A stretch of 5,932 nt of DNA from positions 1 through 5,932 of the forward strand of contig DASTLA010000259.1 of the NCBI GenBank assembly GCA_035715525.1. The letters are read 5' to 3'. Origin of the DNA: JAHBWI01 sp035715525 (lineage in GTDB: Bacteria > Nitrospirota > Nitrospiria > Nitrospirales > Nitrospiraceae). Position 1 is the stretch's first letter. The number at the start of each line of letters is the position of its first letter. Positions 1 to 5,427 of the stretch are shown here, piece after piece. The notes under the pieces were generated by a model. The model was given only the letters and a program-made list of their open reading frames with translations, was not told where the DNA came from and did not search any database. Position numbers and translations under genes: made by a program.

Positions 1-1482
1 GATCACGAGCAGCAGGATGATCACTTTCCCGTACACCGCTCCCAGACTTGGCTCCAATATCTTGTTCAAGCCGCCGATACCCAGCGACGCAATGATCGTC
101 CCGGCCAATTTTCCGACTCCGCCCGTGACGACCACCATAAATGAATCCACGATGTAATTCTGCCCCAACCCCGGTTCGACGTTACCCACTAAGGTAAGCG
201 CCCAGCCTGCGACCCCGGCCAGCCCCGATCCGAACGCGAACGTGTACGCATCAACCTTACGCGTGGGAATGCCCAGACAGGCACTCATGTTCCTATTTTG
301 CGTCACGGCGCGCACGCGCAGTCCCACGCGAGAACGGAACAGCAGGCCATAGATGGCGAACACGCAGATGAGCGAGAGGGCAATAATGAACAAGCGATTG
401 AACGGCAGAAAGACACCGACCATCACTTGCACTCCGCCGTTCAGCCACATCGGAGCGGCCACCGCCGTTAGATCGCCGAAGTAGACGCGAGCGGCTTGGA
501 TCATGATCAGGCTGACACCCCAGGTGGCCAGCATCGTCTCGAGGGGTCTGCCGTACAAAAAGCGGATGACGGTGAGCTCCAGGATCAAGCCGCAGAGCGC
601 AGCCCCGGCAAAGGAGGCCGGAAGAGCCGCCAGATAGTAGGAATCGAACCACGCGTCGGGCAGCCAGGCCCGAAACGCTTGCTGCGTGACGAAGGTCGCG
701 TAGGCCCCGACCATCATTAATTCGCCATGGGCCATGTTGATCACACCCATGAGGCCGAAGACGATGGCTAGGCCGAGCGACATAATGAGCAGGATGGAAC
801 TCAGGCTCAGGCCGCGGAAGAGCGTTTCGAAGGCCGTAGACCAGGCACCCCATGTCTCGATGCGTTCGATAGCAGCCGCTGCAACGTGCCCCAAACGAGC
901 CTGAGCCTGGCTTGCCGTGGGCTCGTTCGCAGCCTGCACCAACTCCTTCAAGGCCGGTACGGCATTCTGACTGCGCAGCTCGCCCAATTTCGCTGCGGCC
1001 TCCGATTGCACCGCCGGGTCGCCGGAAGCCAGCTTCAGAAGCTGAGCCGATTCCTCCATGCTATAGAGGACCCAGCGATGCGATTCCTTGGCCGCGGCCG
1101 CTTCCAACCATTCGATAGCGGCCGGCTTGCCGCTGTTACCCAAATCTATCGCAGCGGAACGGCGCACCTCGGGATCGTCGCTCGCAAGATTCGCCCGATG
1201 CTTCCATGCATCGGCAATGGGTTTGAGAGCCAACCGGAGGCTACGGTCGGCGTTGGTCCGAATTTCCTCCAGGCGCGGCAAGAGGGTGGCATCGCCCTGC
1301 TCAATCAAGGTTCGGACCGCTTGCTCTCGCCTCCCCTCGTCTTCGCCGAGCAGATCGGAGAAGCTTTGCTGCAAAGGCCCCGGCGGGGGGGCCATCATGG
1401 ACTCCGCGGCTGCGAAGGACACGAGCCCGCCCCACAGGGCTCCACAGAGCAGGAGGGTTGTACAGAGGACACCTACGCGCAC
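1..1482 (-). CDS. urtB: Urea ABC transporter permease UrtB, long form with exported helical N-terminal extension (3' end cut by window)
   Basis: Inner-membrane permease of the UrtABCDE urea importer, in the LivH branch of branched-chain amino acid type permeases. The frame stays open to the left edge, so 494 codons are visible and a short C-terminal piece is missing. Residues 1-26 look like a Sec signal peptide. Residues about 38-210 are soluble, helical and HEAT-like (repeated DPEVRRSAA / DPAVQSEAA units). From about 222 on there are several membrane spans. The segment VINMAHGELMMVGAY (about 247-261) and the cytoplasmic loop RAVTQN...LGIPTRKVDAYTFAFGSGLAG (about 391-422) are LivH/UrtB hallmarks. 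Start choice: GTG at 1482 has GAGG five bases upstream; an in-frame GTG at 1488 has a poorer site. Only about 40 bases separate it from the urtA stop, with no terminator, so it is co-transcribed with urtA. Long UrtB forms with such an N-terminal region are known in other bacteria. The family call is firm; the exact start is less so. Confidence 0.95.
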   Translation of the reverse strand, partial: MRVGVLCTTLLLCGALWGGLVSFAAAESMMAPPPGPLQQSFSDLLGEDEGRREQAVRTLIEQGDATLLPRLEEIRTNADRSLRLALKPIADAWKHRANLASDDPEVRRSAAIDLGNSGKPAAIEWLEAAAAKESHRWVLYSMEESAQLLKLASGDPAVQSEAAAKLGELRSQNAVPALKELVQAANEPTASQAQARLGHVAAAAIERIETWGAWSTAFETLFRGLSLSSILLIMSLGLAIVFGLMGVINMAHGELMMVGAYATFVTQQAFRAWLPDAWFDSYYLAALPASFAGAALCGLILELTVIRFLYGRPLETMLATWGVSLIMIQAARVYFGDLTAVAAPMWLNGGVQVMVGVFLPFNRLFIIALSLICVFAIYGLLFRSRVGLRVRAVTQNRNMSACLGIPTRKVDAYTFAFGSGLAGVAGWALTLVGNVEPGLGQNYIVDSFMVVVTGGVGKLAGTIIASLGIGGLNKILEPSLGAVYGKVIILLLVI

Positions 1483-1524
1483 GGCCACCTCGGAACGATC
1501 GCTCCATCGCTCGAATGCATCCGA

Positions 1525-2886
1525 TCAGGCCTTCTTGTACGTGCCCTGGTGGTGGACCCAGTCGCAGCCCTTTTCCGGATTGGTGTATTCGCTCCACGGC
1601 TCCGGTTTGACGAGCCCTTTCGAGCGAGAGACGACCTTGAACTGGCCGTCCTTGAGAATCTCCCCGATCAGCACCGGTTTGTGCGTATGGTGGTTGGCCT
1701 CGTCCATCATGATCTCACCGCCGGGTGCCAGGAACTTTTGCCCATACACCGCCTTGCGTACCGCATCGACGTCCGTCGTCCCGGCTTTCTCAACGGCTTG
1801 TTTCCAAACATGGACGCCGAAATAGGCGGCTTCGATGGGATCATCGGTCACCCGCTTTTCCCCATCAGGCAGGTTGTTCTTTTTGCAGAAGGCTTTGAAG
1901 TTGGCCACGAACTGCTTGTTCTGTGGTGTGTCGACGCTTTGATAGTAGTTCCAAGCGGCCAAGTGCCCAACGAGCGCCGTCGTGTCCATTCCTCGTAGTT
2001 CGTCTTCCGCGACGCTGAAGGCCATGATCGGAGCATCTTCCGCCCGCAATCCCTGATTCGCGAATTCTTTATAGAACGGGACGTTGCTGTCGCCGTTGAT
2101 GGTACTGATGACGCAAGCCCCACCCCCCGCCGCAAACTTCTTAATTTTCCCGACGATGGTCTGATAATCTTGATGGTGAAAGGGGGTATACTCCTCCATG
2201 ATATTAGCCGTCGGCACCCGTTTGGCAAGCAACATGGCCCGCAGGATCTTATTGGTGGTTCTCGGATAGACGTAGTCGGTCCCCAGCAGATAGAACTTCT
2301 TATAGCCGCCCCCCTCCTTGCTCATGAGATATTCGACAGCCGGCACCGCCTGTTGGTTCACCGCCGCGCCGGTGTAAAACACGTTGCGCGAGCATTCTTC
2401 GCCTTCATACTGTACGGGGTAGAAGAGCAGTCCGTTATTTTTCTCGAAGACGGGCAGCACCGATTTGCGGCTGACGGACGTCCAGCAGCCGAATACGACG
2501 GCCACCTTGTCCTGAACCAGCAGTTGCTTGGCTTTTTCGGCGAAGAGGTCCCAGTTGGACGCAGGATCCACGATGACGAGCTTCAACGGCCGTCCCAGCA
2601 CGCCGCCTTTGGCATTGATTTCTTCCACCGCCATCGACACGACATCTTTCAAGGACACTTCACTGATCGCCATCGTCCCGCTGAGTGAATGCAGGACCCC
2701 GACCTTGATCGGTTCCTTGTCCGCGGCATAAGAAAGCGCCCACTGTCCGAGATTACCCAGCAAGGCCGCGACGCCGAGGCCGGCCGCAGTCCGCGTACCC
2801 TGTATCAAGAAGTCTCGACGTGATGGGACTTTGTCCTCTTGTCTGCTGCTCGCTGCGGTCTCGTTCTGCAGATCGTTCGATTCCAT
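1525..2886 (-). CDS. urtA: Urea ABC transporter substrate-binding protein UrtA
   Basis: Periplasmic binding protein (Peripla_BP_5 type, related to the amide sensor AmiC) that captures urea and delivers it to the UrtBC permease. It has 453 residues from the chosen ATG. The N-terminus has a twin-arginine motif, SRRDFL (residues 22-27), a hydrophobic stretch (about 34-51) and a likely cleavage site near SYAA (52-55), so it is probably exported folded by Tat. The mature part opens with IKVGVLHSLSGTMAISE (60-76), the typical UrtA first strand and ligand loop; PVQYEGEECSRNVFYTG and the C-terminal HHTHKPVLIGEI are also UrtA-like. A longer reading from ATG at 2916, touching the porin stop, adds ten residues, but the AAGGAG Shine-Dalgarno lies seven bases before 2886, which fixes the start there. 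It lies 30 bases after the porin stop and 42 bases before urtB, in one operon. No internal damage is seen. Confidence 0.96.
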   Translation of the reverse strand: MESNDLQNETAASSRQEDKVPSRRDFLIQGTRTAAGLGVAALLGNLGQWALSYAADKEPIKVGVLHSLSGTMAISEVSLKDVVSMAVEEINAKGGVLGRPLKLVIVDPASNWDLFAEKAKQLLVQDKVAVVFGCWTSVSRKSVLPVFEKNNGLLFYPVQYEGEECSRNVFYTGAAVNQQAVPAVEYLMSKEGGGYKKFYLLGTDYVYPRTTNKILRAMLLAKRVPTANIMEEYTPFHHQDYQTIVGKIKKFAAGGGACVISTINGDSNVPFYKEFANQGLRAEDAPIMAFSVAEDELRGMDTTALVGHLAAWNYYQSVDTPQNKQFVANFKAFCKKNNLPDGEKRVTDDPIEAAYFGVHVWKQAVEKAGTTDVDAVRKAVYGQKFLAPGGEIMMDEANHHTHKPVLIGEILKDGQFKVVSRSKGLVKPEPWSEYTNPEKGCDWVHHQGTYKKA

Positions 2887-2899
2887 GACGTGTCTCCTT
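2887..2899 (-). promoter_or_regulatory. Ribosome binding site deciding the urtA start
   Basis: AAGGAG (2899-2894) stands seven bases upstream of ATG 2886. The in-frame ATG at 2916 directly follows the porin stop codon and would put this strong site inside the coding region, so initiation at 2886 is favoured. Confidence 0.75.
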
Positions 2900-2916
2900 G
2901 CGCCGCCGTCCGGCAT

Positions 2917-4203
2917 TTAGAAGTTGTACCAGGTGGAGATCATGAAGTTGTCCCCTTGAAATCGTTCTCCGGTGGACCATTCCGTCATCAGATGGTTCCA
3001 CTCGAAGGAGCCGTACAGATCGCCCCATATGTGCCTTACGGCCGTGACGTACGTCCGGTGGTTCAACAGATATTGCGTATCGACCCCCGCCGTGGTGCCC
3101 TGGAGATCTTTATTCATCGGATTGTCGAATCCGTAGCCGGCGATGAACGTGTAGTCCTGATTGTAGGCGTAGTCGAGTTCCGCCCAACCCACGATCGTAC
3201 GGATCGGCGCCCCGGTACCTAGATTGCGCTCTTGCCCGAACCGGAAGAATTCGACCCCGAGGGCCTGACCATAGGCCAACTCTCCGGAGAACTTCAGCCG
3301 AGTGGTGATGGGCACGACCAGTTCGCCGCCCACCAGGTAGGAATTCACGTCGCGCCCGGTCGGAATGGAAACCGGCGAGGTCGGCGCCGCCCGATAATTG
3401 CGAAAGGCGGCGTTGAGAGCGACCATGACGCCCTGCATCGCCCCGGTGCCGGTGTAGCCGAAGCGGGCGCCGACGTAGGGCATCTGCACAGGATCGTTGA
3501 AGGCCACTTCTGAGGCACCGTTTCCCAAGGAAGGACGTCGCGGGGTCTGGCCGCAGCAGGCGGATAGGCCGCGCTCGAAACGCATGACCGTTATCAGCCC
3601 GTTGAACTGGTCGTTGAACTGGTGCTTCACCGTCACTTGCGGCAGACGTTGCCAGAGATTGCCGTTGTAGCCCATGATCGAGAAATCGATGAGGTTCGGA
3701 TGGAGTGCCATGATGGGCGTCCAATCCATACCCGCGGTGAAGACGGTTTTGTTCTCGTTGGGCGAGTATTTGACGTTCGCCAAGCGCAGACGGGGAGAAA
3801 TGTTGCCGGCATTGTCCGTCTGACTATAGAAATCGGCTTCCACCACTCCACTCAAAGTATGTTTGCCGTCGGTTCGCTCGCCCTTGATCCCGAATACGCT
3901 GTAGCGAGGGTTCAAGGTCGACGAGGCGTTGTTGCTCTTTCCTGCGGCGGTGGCGTAACCGTTGAACTGATTCGGGTCGAGAGGATTGGTATTGCGGGTA
4001 CTGTAGATGCCGTCCAATTCGATACGCCCATAGGGAGTGATGCTGCCTTTCCCCTGCGAACCGAACATCGGCGTAATGCAGCCGCCGCAGATGATGCTGG
4101 GGGCGGGCTCCGTCGCCTCCTCGGCTTCCACCGCCCCGACTGCCAGGAACGTCAGGCATGCCACCAGGCATCCCAGACGGAATTTCGATCGATTACTGGC
4201 CAT
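2917..4203 (-). CDS. Outer-membrane porin-like beta-barrel protein, first gene of the urea-uptake operon
   Basis: A 428-residue exported protein, most likely a porin admitting urea or short amides into the periplasm. Residues 1-27 form a signal peptide (basic start, hydrophobic core 10-25, VEA ending). The mature chain has alternating polar/hydrophobic strands rich in Gly, Tyr and Asn (for example SITPYGRIELDGIYS, 54-68), and it ends in FMISTWYNF with a terminal Phe, the outer-membrane assembly signal. Length suits a 16-18 strand barrel. It carries CGGC at 39-42 and adjacent cysteines at 216-217, unusual for a porin. AGGAGG lies nine bases before the ATG. It directly precedes urtA and follows the attenuator leader, so it shares their control. 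Nitrospira genomes are reported to carry an amide/urea porin called FmdC beside urea transport genes; this may be that gene, but I cannot confirm homology from sequence alone, so no symbol is given. The barrel call is sure; the substrate is inferred from the operon. Confidence 0.85.
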   Translation of the reverse strand: MASNRSKFRLGCLVACLTFLAVGAVEAEEATEPAPSIICGGCITPMFGSQGKGSITPYGRIELDGIYSTRNTNPLDPNQFNGYATAAGKSNNASSTLNPRYSVFGIKGERTDGKHTLSGVVEADFYSQTDNAGNISPRLRLANVKYSPNENKTVFTAGMDWTPIMALHPNLIDFSIMGYNGNLWQRLPQVTVKHQFNDQFNGLITVMRFERGLSACCGQTPRRPSLGNGASEVAFNDPVQMPYVGARFGYTGTGAMQGVMVALNAAFRNYRAAPTSPVSIPTGRDVNSYLVGGELVVPITTRLKFSGELAYGQALGVEFFRFGQERNLGTGAPIRTIVGWAELDYAYNQDYTFIAGYGFDNPMNKDLQGTTAGVDTQYLLNHRTYVTAVRHIWGDLYGSFEWNHLMTEWSTGERFQGDNFMISTWYNF

Positions 4204-4230
4204 ATGCGCGCCCCTCCTGTTGTCCCACGT

Positions 4231-4244
4231 TTGCAGAGCTGCAA
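4231..4244. repeat. Short inverted repeat between attenuator and porin ribosome binding site
   Basis: TTGCAG and CTGCAA flank a 2-base centre, giving a 14-bp near-perfect DNA palindrome. As RNA it can only form a short stem, and its six-base loop lacks G at position 4, so it is not a third ANTAR hairpin. Its role is unknown and it could be chance. Confidence 0.4.
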
Positions 4245-4261
4245 CCGGAGGGCTTCACGCC

Positions 4262-4305
4262 AAAAAAAAACGCCCTTCCGGTCCGTTTCCTGGACCAAAA
4301 GGACG
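4262..4305 (-). terminator. Intrinsic terminator (attenuator) in the operon leader
   Basis: On the minus strand the arm CGTCCTTTTGGTCC (4305-4292) pairs along its full 14 nt with GGACCGGAAGGGCG (4284-4271), using three G-U wobbles, around a 7-nt loop (4291-4285). Nine T residues follow at once (4270-4262). It sits between promoter and porin start codon, so it is an attenuator of this operon and not the end of a neighbouring gene: the only upstream gene points the other way. Confidence 0.9.
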
Positions 4306-4316
4306 TCATTGTCCTC
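4299..4316 (-). promoter_or_regulatory. ANTAR-target hairpin P2, the antiterminator
   Basis: Minus-strand RNA GAGGAC-AATGAC-GTCCTT: five Watson-Crick pairs plus an outer G-U pair, with a six-base loop having A1 and G4. Its whole 3' arm (4304-4299) is also part of the terminator 5' arm (4305-4292), so P2 and the terminator exclude one another. Confidence 0.85.
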
Positions 4317-4339
4317 ACGATTATCGGTATGCGACGAAC

Positions 4340-4357
4340 CAGGACGTCGTTGTCCTG
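4340..4357 (-). promoter_or_regulatory. ANTAR-target hairpin P1
   Basis: Minus-strand RNA CAGGAC-AACGAC-GTCCTG: a perfect 6-bp stem with a six-base loop having A at position 1 and G at position 4. It would be the first structure made, about 15 nt after the predicted start. Stem and loop are nearly identical to P2 (the loops differ only at position 3). Confidence 0.85.
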
Positions 4358-4379
4358 TTTCTCTACCCACGTGGCCGAT

Positions 4380-4409
4380 CGTATACCGCGCAAGCCCGCC
4401 TTCTGTCAA
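4380..4409 (-). promoter_or_regulatory. Housekeeping-type promoter of the porin-urtAB operon
   Basis: A perfect -35 box TTGACA (4409-4404), an 18-bp spacer and the -10 box TATACG (4385-4380, four of six consensus bases) predict a start near 4373, just upstream of hairpin P1. The strong -35 agrees with control exerted after initiation by the attenuator. The start site is not measured. Confidence 0.7.
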
Positions 4410-4435
4410 GCATAGACTTACCAGCACTTAAACGG

Positions 4436-4462
4436 TTCTTGCCTCCCGCTCTGTGCTACACT
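4436..4462 (+). promoter_or_regulatory. Possible divergent promoter for the plus-strand exported protein
   Basis: An extended -10, TGCTACACT (4454-4462), with TTCTTG (4436-4441) 15 bp upstream as a weak -35. A start near 4469 would leave only about 10 nt before ATG 4480, so the message would be almost leaderless, in line with no Shine-Dalgarno being visible there. The match is modest. Confidence 0.4.
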
Positions 4463-4479
4463 ACGACGCGAATACCGCC

Positions 4480-5424
4480 ATGGACAGACAGAGCTTTCTT
4501 TCGAAAGTCTACCTAGTGGGCAGCCTATTAGCCGTTGCAGTGAGCCAGCATGGCTGCTTCGGTGGACCGCAGGTCGATATGATGGTGCAGGAATCCGATC
4601 GCGTGGCGGTCTCTTTGGAGCGCATCCCGGACCGACAATTCCAAGCGGCCCATCCCGTTCGCCTCGCCCCTGAACTCGTTCACCGGGCCCTGCGGGGCGT
4701 CGCCGTCCGCGAGCGCGGCGGTATCCTACAATCCTTGGGCGGCGGCGAGGAGCACGTCATCGCCGCGTTCAGCGAAGAGGATGCGGCCTTACTGCTGCCC
4801 GGGATCCTCGACGGCCTCTCTCGCGCCGCGGCTGATCAGCAGGTTGGCTTTCGCGTCGTCCAAACCGGCAACCCGGGATACAGCCAACGGACCGGCGCAG
4901 GGGTAGGGTCCTCGGAGCCGCCGCTCAGTTTGTCACCGCAGGAGACGACCAGCGGCAGCCTATTCGTCTACGGACGCTCGATCTATCTGACCCTGCGGGA
5001 GTTCCGGCATCGGAAGGAACCTCCCGATACCGTCAACATGCCGAACCGGCGCCTGCCGGACCCAACGGGACTTCAGCATCGGGAGGTCATATTCGTTCCG
5101 TCGACGGTCCTCCGGCCAGACGCGTACGCGCCGGCATTCGCCACCGCTGATGGCCTCAAGACGCTCGTCTTGGACCAGGACCGTCTCATTCACGTTCCTC
5201 TGTCGTCCACCGCAGCCGACCATTCACGTCCCACGACCGGCAACGACCCGGCGTCGAAGCCGCAGCCAACGACGACCCAGGCACCTGCCGGCGACGCTCT
5301 TCAACAGATTAAAGATGAGATGAAGAGAAAGGAAACGGAGTTGGACGACCTGCGGAAGGAACTCCAAGACATCAAGCGCCAGCTCGGTGAATCCTCGCGC
5401 GATCGTTCGGCTCCCCGGCGGTGA
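4480..5424 (+). CDS. Exported protein of unknown function with C-terminal coiled coil
   Basis: I do not recognise a family. Read from ATG 4480 it has 314 residues. Residues 1-22 look like a signal peptide or anchor: basic residues early, then VYLVGSLLAVAVS. Cys26 follows in SQHGC, which resembles a lipoprotein site, but position -3 is Gln, so the lipobox is poor. A middle domain (about 30-240) has mixed strands and helices, including SLFVYGRSIYLTLREFR. Then comes a Pro/Thr-rich linker (about 242-271) and a charged coiled coil (272-302, heptads in DALQQIKDEMKRKETELDDL) with a basic tail. A GTG at 4453 extends the frame by nine residues but lies inside the likely -10 element, so I prefer 4480; neither start has a clear ribosome site. 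It is transcribed away from the urea operon and its stop is 3 bases from that of the convergent ANTAR gene. Any tie to urea uptake is unproven. An envelope location is likely. Confidence 0.8.
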   Translation: MDRQSFLSKVYLVGSLLAVAVSQHGCFGGPQVDMMVQESDRVAVSLERIPDRQFQAAHPVRLAPELVHRALRGVAVRERGGILQSLGGGEEHVIAAFSEEDAALLLPGILDGLSRAAADQQVGFRVVQTGNPGYSQRTGAGVGSSEPPLSLSPQETTSGSLFVYGRSIYLTLREFRHRKEPPDTVNMPNRRLPDPTGLQHREVIFVPSTVLRPDAYAPAFATADGLKTLVLDQDRLIHVPLSSTAADHSRPTTGNDPASKPQPTTTQAPAGDALQQIKDEMKRKETELDDLRKELQDIKRQLGESSRDRSAPRR

Positions 5425-5427
5425 CGG

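Larger units (their letters stand above)
4204..4373 (-). promoter_or_regulatory. Probable ANTAR-type antitermination leader of the porin-urtAB operon
   Basis: This 5' untranslated leader of about 170 nt holds, in order: hairpin P1, a 23-nt linker, hairpin P2, an intrinsic terminator whose 5' arm includes the 3' arm of P2, then about 58 nt carrying the Shine-Dalgarno and the porin ATG. Two hairpins with hexanucleotide loops bearing A1 and G4, the second exclusive with a terminator, is the described architecture of RNA targets bound by ANTAR proteins. The expected default is early termination; a bound ANTAR dimer would stabilise P2 and allow readthrough. The transcription start is predicted from the promoter, not observed. 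A GAF-ANTAR gene lies about 1.1 kb away at 5428-5932 and is the natural candidate regulator. Confidence 0.85.

Noticed and set aside
293..853. Minus-strand frame of 186 codons.
   Set aside because: Out-of-frame shadow of urtB, which is open in another minus frame from 1482 to the window edge with strong LivH/UrtB motifs.
886..1998. Long plus-strand open frame of 370 codons.
   Set aside because: It lies opposite urtB and urtA, which have clear family motifs; its translation shows no domain and a composition typical of antisense reading of GC-rich genes.
4238..4266. Sigma-54 promoter (TTGGCGTG...TTGCAG on the minus strand), expected for nitrogen genes.
   Set aside because: The GG and GC elements are 19 bases apart, not the required 12.
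4320..4325. GATAAT on the minus strand as a -10 box for the porin operon.
   Set aside because: No acceptable -35 lies 16-18 bp upstream, it falls in the linker between the hairpins, and a promoter with perfect TTGACA is present further upstream.
4299..4357. The two AGGAC-N6-GTCCT repeats as DNA operators for a dimeric repressor, about four helical turns apart.
   Set aside because: They lie downstream of the predicted start, their minus-strand loops both satisfy A1/G4, and the second overlaps a terminator arm; RNA recognition explains more. DNA binding is not formally excluded.
4367..4374. CCACGTGG palindrome at the predicted transcription start.
   Set aside because: Only 8 bp and a single copy; a chance palindrome is likely in this base composition.
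3622..4431. Plus-strand frame of 269 codons across the porin and leader.
   Set aside because: Antisense to the porin, runs through the terminator and hairpins, and shows no recognisable protein features.
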